A DNA stretch of 27,218 bases, from NCBI GenBank assembly GCA_945957185.1, contig CAMFKA010000001.1, positions 1 through 27,218 on the forward strand, given 5' to 3'. The notes under the pieces were generated by a model, which was given only the letters and a program-made list of their open reading frames with translations, was not told where the DNA came from and did no database searches. The translations under genes and the position numbers were made by a program. This stretch comes from an uncultured Chlamydiaceae bacterium (lineage in GTDB: Bacteria > Chlamydiota > Chlamydiia > Chlamydiales > Parachlamydiaceae). Positions 22,609 to 27,218 of the stretch are shown here, piece after piece. Position 1 is the first letter of the stretch; each line of letters begins with the position of its first letter.

Positions 22609-24060
22609 CTACTGCTCTTCCTGCGATAGCGTATACCCCGGAACACCGTCGAGCTTCACCAAATGTTCGGTTTGGGTGAAGTCCACTCCTTTCTGAGCTA
22701 ACTTCTCCTGCAAACCTGCCACTTGAGCATGCGTGACACTCTTGCCCTTTTCTTTTGCAAGGAAGCGGCATCTCCACGTATCCCCACAAGATGTTTCAGG
22801 CTGACCGTGCGGCCAAATTCTGACGCCTCTGTTGGCGATCATTGTCAATTCAAAATCAGACGATGCGTTTCCTACAGCTTTTTTGACATCTTCCACGTTG
22901 CCGTTTGAATACACAAACACGTCGACGCCGACAAGTTCCCGTTTTGGTTTTGCAGGCTCCGAGTGTTGGTGCTGCGATTTCACATGATTCGTCGCGTGGT
23001 AGTGAACGGGTTTTAGCTTTTGTGGTTCTTGACCTAAACGTTTGATGACAGCTTGAGCGAATTCCTTTGTTCCCACTTTCTCTTTGCTGATTCCTTCTTG
23101 GAAGATATCGTAAGTGTGGATACCGTCTTCCAAAGTCTTTAACCACGCATTGTGAATCTGTGTGGCTTCTTTCGTTAGGCCAACATGGACAAGCATCATA
23201 ACTGCCGCCAAAATAATTCCTGAAGGGTTGGCGAGGTTTTGACCTGCACGTCGCGGCGCCGAACCGTGGATCGCTTCAAACATTGCCAAAGAGGGTCCGA
23301 TATTAGCAGAACCTGCAAGCCCTACCGATCCGGCAATTTGTGCGGCGACGTCTGACAAGATGTCTCCATACAAATTAGGCATCACAATCACATCGAAAGC
23401 TTCGGGAGTGTCGGCGAGTTTTGCTGCTCCAATATCGACGATCCAATGCTCTTTTTCGATAAGCGGATACTCCGCTCCAATTTCATCAAAAATTTTGTGG
23501 AACATCCCATCGGACAACTTTAAAATATTGTCTTTAGTGAAACAGGTGACTTTTTTTCGATTGTGTGTCATCGCATATTCAAATGCATACCGAATGATCC
23601 TTTCGCAGCCGGGACGTGTAATAATTTTTAGAGCATGGACGGTGTCCGGAGTTTGGCGATATTCAATTCCTGTGTAGAGGTCTTCTTCATTTTCCCGGAC
23701 GATGACAACGTCCATGATAGGATGTTTTGTTTCGACAAAAGGGGCATACGAAACGCAAGGACGCACGTTGGCATATAGCCCTAAAGTAGTCCGCACGGTC
23801 ACATTCAAGCTTTTGAATCCTCCCCCCTGAGGTGTAGTAATAGGGGCTTTCAAAAAAGCTTTTGTACGGCGAAGCACGTCCCATGTGCTGGGTTCAATTC
23901 CGGCTTTGTTGCCTTTCAAATAAACTTTTTCCCCGATTTCCACCTTTTGGTAGTCCAATGGAGCACCGGAAGCTTTTAAAATTTCCAGCGTAGCGCCCAT
24001 GATTTCCGGACCAATTCCATCTCCTTCAGCAACGGCAATAGGGATAAGTTTATCTGACAT
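22609..24060 (-). CDS. icd: NADP-dependent isocitrate dehydrogenase, Thermus-type with C-terminal extension
   Basis: Isocitrate dehydrogenase, which oxidatively decarboxylates isocitrate to 2-oxoglutarate in the TCA cycle. The 483-residue product has VAEGDGIGPEIM at the start, the substrate loop GGGFKSLNVTVRTTLGLYANVRPC, DVVIVRENEEDLYTGIEYR, the DIGAAKLADTPEAFDVIVMPNLYGDILSDVAA stretch with metal-binding aspartates, and HGSAPRRAGQNLANPSG for cofactor binding. After about residue 335 comes a His-rich linker and a 120-residue extra domain (ELVGVDVFVYSNGNVEDV onward), as in Thermus thermophilus IDH (about 496 residues) and unlike E. coli. GAGGTGAAA precedes the ATG at 24060. C. trachomatis lacks this enzyme. 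It is divergent from kdsD. Confidence 0.93.
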   Translation of the reverse strand: MSDKLIPIAVAEGDGIGPEIMGATLEILKASGAPLDYQKVEIGEKVYLKGNKAGIEPSTWDVLRRTKAFLKAPITTPQGGGFKSLNVTVRTTLGLYANVRPCVSYAPFVETKHPIMDVVIVRENEEDLYTGIEYRQTPDTVHALKIITRPGCERIIRYAFEYAMTHNRKKVTCFTKDNILKLSDGMFHKIFDEIGAEYPLIEKEHWIVDIGAAKLADTPEAFDVIVMPNLYGDILSDVAAQIAGSVGLAGSANIGPSLAMFEAIHGSAPRRAGQNLANPSGIILAAVMMLVHVGLTKEATQIHNAWLKTLEDGIHTYDIFQEGISKEKVGTKEFAQAVIKRLGQEPQKLKPVHYHATNHVKSQHQHSEPAKPKRELVGVDVFVYSNGNVEDVKKAVGNASSDFELTMIANRGVRIWPHGQPETSCGDTWRCRFLAKEKGKSVTHAQVAGLQEKLAQKGVDFTQTEHLVKLDGVPGYTLSQEEQ

Positions 24061-24096
24061 TTTCACCTCGAAATTATAAGTTTACACATAGAAAGC

Positions 24097-24125
24097 TTGA
24101 GACTAATTATTTTGTCATTTAAAAT
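24097..24125 (+). promoter_or_regulatory. promoter for kdsD
   Basis: TTGAGA (24097-24102) and TAAAAT (24120-24125) are 17 bases apart, about 20 bases upstream of the AAAAGG ribosome binding site. Confidence 0.6.
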
Positions 24126-24152
24126 CTAGGTTTTCAGTTGAAAAGGATTTAA

Positions 24153-25112
24153 ATGTTAAAAGAGCTGCTTACCCAAGAAAAAGTTTCCCTCGATTACTTT
24201 TTCGATCATATCGATCTTCAACAAGCCGAAACGCTTGTGGAAGATGTTCTCGCTTGTAAGGGCGTTGTCGTCTTTACCGGCGTTGGCAAGAGCGGCCTTG
24301 TAGCAAAAAAAATCGCTGTGACGATGGCTTCGACGGGATCTAAAGCGATTTATTTATCCCCTACTAACGCTTTGCATGGCGACATGGGGATGGTGGACTC
24401 GAAAGACATTTTTATTATCCTTAGCAAAAGTGGCGAAAGCGACGAGCTGTTAACTCTCATTCCAGCAGTCAGAAACAAAGGCTCAAAAATCGTTGCTATC
24501 GTTTCCAACAGTGAAAGTCGTTTAGCAAAAGCTTCCGATACAGTGATATTACTTCCTTTAAAAGAAGAGCTTTGCCCTTTCAATCTCGTTCCGACTACTT
24601 CTACAACAATACAGATGATTTTTGGGGATCTTCTTTCCATCGCGATCATGTCGAAAAAGAATTTTAGCCTTGACCAGTACGCTCTCAATCACCCTGCAGG
24701 ACGCATTGGAAAACGGATCACTTTGCGTGTCCGCGACATCATGTTATCCGGCACACAACTTCCCATTTGCGACCCTCAAGCGACCCTCCAAGAGGTGTTG
24801 GTTGAATTGTCCAACAAGAAATGCGGCTGCATAATGGTGGCAAACGAATCGCAAAAATTACAAGGAATCTTCACCGACGGTGATTTGCGAAGGGCTTTGC
24901 AAGCTCACGGTTCAAAAGCTTTGGAAAAATCGATGGAACAGCTGATGGTGAACTCCGCGAAGTTTGTTTCTCCGGATATCTTGGCTTGGGATGCCATGCA
25001 GCTGATGGAAGAGGATCAAAAACGGCCGATCACTGTTCTTCCGGTTCTGCGAGAAGACAAAACCATCGTCGGCATCCTTAAAATGCACGATATCATCCAA
25101 TCGGGCCTATAA
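24153..25112 (+). CDS. kdsD: arabinose-5-phosphate isomerase
   Basis: KdsD/KpsF converts ribulose 5-phosphate to arabinose 5-phosphate, the first step to Kdo for the LPS inner core, in the cytoplasm. The 319-residue product (E. coli 328) has an N-terminal SIS domain: VVFTGVGKSGLVAKKIAVTMASTGSKA near residue 40, then LSPTNALHGDMGMV, ILSKSGESDELLTL and LVPTTSTTIQMIFGDLLSIAIM. Two CBS domains fill 205-319 (RVRDIMLSG...GIFTDGDLRRAL, and SPDILAWDAMQLM...VGILKMHDII). NHPAGRIGKR links the two parts, as in the family. AAAAGG eight bases before the ATG supports the start. It forms the Kdo side of the envelope set with gmhA and lpxK. Confidence 0.95.
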   Translation: MLKELLTQEKVSLDYFFDHIDLQQAETLVEDVLACKGVVVFTGVGKSGLVAKKIAVTMASTGSKAIYLSPTNALHGDMGMVDSKDIFIILSKSGESDELLTLIPAVRNKGSKIVAIVSNSESRLAKASDTVILLPLKEELCPFNLVPTTSTTIQMIFGDLLSIAIMSKKNFSLDQYALNHPAGRIGKRITLRVRDIMLSGTQLPICDPQATLQEVLVELSNKKCGCIMVANESQKLQGIFTDGDLRRALQAHGSKALEKSMEQLMVNSAKFVSPDILAWDAMQLMEEDQKRPITVLPVLREDKTIVGILKMHDIIQSGL

Positions 25113-25192
25113 ATCGTTTCATCGTTCTATTGTTGAGATAAAATTTGAAGCAAAAAACGATATAACGATACAATGATACAACGATAAAATCG
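25113..25192. repeat. inverted repeat of 'atcgttNN' octamers after kdsD
   Basis: The left arm starts directly after the kdsD stop with atcgtttc, atcgttct, attgttga. The right arm (about 25157-25192) contains aacgatat, aacgatac, aatgatac, aacgataa. Both arms are on an eight-base period and inverted around an 18-base spacer. It could terminate kdsD; no gene lies in the gap 25113-25239. Confidence 0.7.
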
Positions 25193-25200
25193 CTCCCTAT

Positions 25201-25252
25201 CTCATACCTTCTCAGTGTACTCACTGGCTCAGTGGTGATTTATTCAACAGGG
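25201..25252 (-). repeat. 'ccactgag' repeat, copy 1
   Basis: On the minus strand, cctgttgaataaatcacc then actgagcc, agtgagta, cactgaga. It matches the two copies at 27091 and 27165 (ccttgttgcataattaacc then actgagcc agtgagat). The repeat overlaps the last codons and stop of the gene at 25240. Confidence 0.65.
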
Positions 25253-25695
25253 TTTATAAACGCTTTTAACTCCTCGAAAGATCGCTTCGAAAAGTAGGGA
25301 CAGAAGTGTTTTTTCTCCCCTGTCATAATCAAAATGCCATAATACGTCGGATCGTCTCGATAAGAAATCGATGTGATTTCGGATGCAAAAATTTTCCAAA
25401 AAGCGCGTTGATTCTTGCCAAATGCTAAAATTTGTAGTTCGTGTGAATCCAAAGTCCATAATTCAAATGGAAAATCTTCGATACGCATCAACTGACGATA
25501 AGGCAAAAGCCCCCAAACGATAAATAATAAACCCCAAAGGTAGAAAGCCCATCCCCATTTCTGCAGGGTAGCTTCGGAAATGTAAAAATAAGCGAATCCT
25601 AATGTCAGCAATCCGATAACAGCGATAGCAGTGCCTCTAAAAAGCGTTTTTCGCTTGATTTCTGGGGTGATAGTGCTTCTTAACTTTAATTGCAT
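25240..25695 (-). CDS. unrecognised small membrane protein, two helices
   Basis: A 151-residue protein of unknown function. Two hydrophobic helices follow a basic N terminus (GTAIAVIGLLTLGFAYFYI at about 20-38 and WGWAFYLWGLLFIVWGLLPY at about 47-66). The C-terminal 80 residues are a compact soluble domain with alternating strands (FELWTLDSHELQILAFG, EITSISYRDDPTYYGILIM), a layout seen in two-helix membrane proteins with a PH-like domain; that is only an impression. GAGGAG four bases before the ATG at 25695 supports this start over the ATG at 25734, which has no such site. Its final residues NPVE and stop lie inside a dispersed repeat, so the C terminus may have been replaced. It is divergent from nhaD. 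Confidence 0.75.
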   Translation of the reverse strand: MQLKLRSTITPEIKRKTLFRGTAIAVIGLLTLGFAYFYISEATLQKWGWAFYLWGLLFIVWGLLPYRQLMRIEDFPFELWTLDSHELQILAFGKNQRAFWKIFASEITSISYRDDPTYYGILIMTGEKKHFCPYFSKRSFEELKAFINPVE

Positions 25696-25814
25696 GGAAC
25701 TCCTCGCTGCTCTCGTCCTTTCTTTTTGGATCATAAGGATTTACTGAATTTATTGTTATTTTTTTGAGAACGTGCCACCATGACGACTTATTAATCAATG
25801 GATATAGGTTGAGA

Positions 25815-27089
25815 ATGGACCCCTTAGATACTTTTTCCCACTTGATGATTGCTGTTTTTGCCATCGGATACATCTTCATTACCATTGAAGAGTGGACAAA
25901 AATCAACAAAGCAACCGTTGCACTCATGATGGCGGTGTTGTGCTGGACGATTCAATTCATGGATCCCTACTGGCCGTTGCATCATAAAACGGGAATCTTG
26001 GGGGAACACCTCAACAACATCAGCCAAGTCATTTTTTTTCTTTTAGGAGCGTTGACGGTCGTGGAGATCATCAACGTCCACAAAGGTTTCGATGTGCTGT
26101 CGGATGCGATGCAGATCAAATCAAAAAGGCAAATGCTTTGGACAGTCTCTCTGATCACATTCTTTCTTTCAGCAATTTTAGATAACCTCACAACAACAAT
26201 CGTCATGATCACACTTTTGCAGAAATTAGTGGAGAAAGGGGAAGATCGACTATTGATGGGAGGTGCCGTAGTCATTGCAGCAAACGCGGGAGGTGCATGG
26301 ACACCTATTGGAGACGTCACGACAACGATGTTGTGGATTGGTGACCGCTTGACAACGATGAATATCATCCAATCACTATTCATCCCCAGTATCGTTTGTG
26401 CTGTTGCCGCTGCGATCATTTTAAGCAGATCACTCAAAGGAAATTTTTCTTCCGAAAATATGATTTTAGGAGACAAGAAAGCAGAACCGCTTGGACGTCA
26501 AATCTTCTGGCTTGGAATTGTTTTGTTGATGTTAGTGCCGGTTTTTAAAATCGTTACAGGATTGCCGCCATTCATGGGGATGTTGTTTGCTTTGAGTCTC
26601 ATGTGGATCATTACCGATATTCTTCATCACAAGTACGAAGATAGAAATCATCTAAGAGTTCCCTCCGTTCTCACAAAAATTGACCTCAGCGGCACCCTAT
26701 TCTTTCTTGGGATTTTGCTGAGCATTGACGCGTTGGATTCAGCGGGCATTTTAGAAGCCCTTGCACAATGGCTCGATAAAAACATCGGCAACGTCGAAGT
26801 GATTGGAGTTGCCATCGGTATCGCTTCCGCAGTAGTCGATAACGTGCCTCTTGTCGCCGCTGCGATGGGAATGTACGATCTCGAACAATTCCCGCGCGAT
26901 AGCGCATTTTGGGAACTGATCGCTTTCTGCGCCGGAACAGGGGGAAGCATGTTGATCATCGGGTCTGCTGCTGGAGTGGTATATATGGGGCTGGAAAAGG
27001 TCAGCTTCATTTGGTACGTCAAGCGGATCACTCTTCCAGCGACAGTAGGGTATTTTGCCGGGATCGCAGCTTATCTACTATTTAGATAG
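25815..27089 (+). CDS. nhaD: NhaD-type Na+/H+ antiporter
   Basis: A 424-residue inner-membrane sodium/proton antiporter of the NhaD branch of the ion transporter superfamily, for sodium export and pH balance. About 11-12 hydrophobic helices are readable. Signatures are SAILDNLTTTIVMITLLQKLV, AANAGGAWTPIGDVTTTMLWIGDRLT and, in the second half, ASAVVDNVPLVAAAMGMYDL and FCAGTGGSMLIIGSAAGV, which mirror the first two as expected for the inverted two-fold architecture. AGGTTGAG just before the ATG at 25815 supports the start; the in-frame GTG at 25764 is less likely. A sodium extruder fits with the sodium-coupled symporter at 21147. The stop is followed at once by dispersed repeats. Confidence 0.93.
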   Translation: MDPLDTFSHLMIAVFAIGYIFITIEEWTKINKATVALMMAVLCWTIQFMDPYWPLHHKTGILGEHLNNISQVIFFLLGALTVVEIINVHKGFDVLSDAMQIKSKRQMLWTVSLITFFLSAILDNLTTTIVMITLLQKLVEKGEDRLLMGGAVVIAANAGGAWTPIGDVTTTMLWIGDRLTTMNIIQSLFIPSIVCAVAAAIILSRSLKGNFSSENMILGDKKAEPLGRQIFWLGIVLLMLVPVFKIVTGLPPFMGMLFALSLMWIITDILHHKYEDRNHLRVPSVLTKIDLSGTLFFLGILLSIDALDSAGILEALAQWLDKNIGNVEVIGVAIGIASAVVDNVPLVAAAMGMYDLEQFPRDSAFWELIAFCAGTGGSMLIIGSAAGVVYMGLEKVSFIWYVKRITLPATVGYFAGIAAYLLFR

Positions 27090-27090
27090 A

Positions 27091-27218
27091 CCTTGCTGCG
27101 TAAAAAAAACCACTGAGCCAATGAGAACACTGAGAAATATGAGAATAGTCATATCGTTCTACTGCCTTGTTGCATAATTAACCACTGAGCCAGTGAGATC
27201 ACAGAGGGTTTCTGAAGG
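27091..27218 (+). repeat. 'ccactgag' repeat, copies 2 and 3 in tandem, cut by window end
   Basis: Units begin at 27091 (ccttgctgcgtaa... then actgagcc, aatgagaa, cactgaga) and 27165 (ccttgttgcataa... then actgagcc, agtgagat, cacagagg), 74 bases apart. Between them, atatcgttctac at 27151-27162 matches the 'atcgtt' family. It starts two bases after the nhaD stop and holds no gene. The right end is outside the window. Confidence 0.7.

Noticed and set aside
24073..24078. TATAAT on the minus strand as an icd promoter
   Set aside because: A start about seven bases downstream would fall inside the GAGGTG ribosome binding site of icd, and there is no -35 box at the right distance.
25113..25192. CRISPR array
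   Set aside because: Units are eight bases with no regular spacers of 30-40 bases and no cas genes nearby; the arms are inverted rather than direct.

Overview
The window looks like a chromosome segment from a member of the phylum Chlamydiae outside the family Chlamydiaceae (Waddlia-, Parachlamydia- or Criblamydia-like; I cannot place it to genus). The main evidence is gene order: frr, pyrH, tsf and rpsB on the minus strand, then tRNA-Gly and a very long PBP2 gene on the plus strand. This matches the C. trachomatis CT677-CT682 region as I recall it, except that the major outer membrane protein gene ompA, which sits between rpsB and pbp2 there, is absent. Isocitrate dehydrogenase and a heptose-pathway gene also suggest a metabolically fuller, amoeba-associated chlamydia.

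Layout. Bases 1-3700 hold a minus-strand translation and UMP block: tRNA-Gly, rpsB, tsf, pyrH, frr, tRNA-Glu and a cut tRNA-Lys. A 162-bp near-perfect palindrome lies between tsf and pyrH. Bases 3767-11781 hold PBP2, followed at very short spacing by three paralogous proteins with a protein-kinase C-lobe. The outer two keep HGDIKxEN and DFG. The middle one has lost the catalytic residues and looks like a pseudokinase. Bases 11890-14374 hold a lipoate ligase-family protein, a membrane-anchored kinase-like protein, and a ComF phosphoribosyltransferase overlapping it. A 37-residue gene at 14524-14637, with its own ribosome binding site and terminator, fills much of the next gap. Bases 14786-16214 hold two overlapping RNA-modification genes (a TrmH/SpoU methyltransferase and an RluA-type pseudouridine synthase). 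Bases 16180-19242 hold three unrecognised, probably membrane-associated proteins; the promoter of the first is a full TTGACA/TATAAT consensus.

Bases 19369-25112 are an envelope and central metabolism region: gmhA and lpxK in tandem (heptose and lipid A), a dicarboxylate/glutamate symporter, a long Thermus-type NADP isocitrate dehydrogenase, and kdsD (Kdo precursor). The end holds a small two-helix membrane protein and an NhaD Na+/H+ antiporter.

Non-coding structure is notable. At least three families of short dispersed repeats sit between genes, often touching stop codons: GC-rich 'acgcggag' arms, 'atcgtt' arms, and 'ccactgag' arms. Although their sequences differ, all three are built from units of about eight bases, and two of the families form inverted pairs. 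The most interesting candidates for something undescribed are the kinase/pseudokinase/kinase cluster with its shared N-terminal region, the 37-residue gene, and the eight-base-phase repeats. All homology statements come from reading motifs; no search was run.
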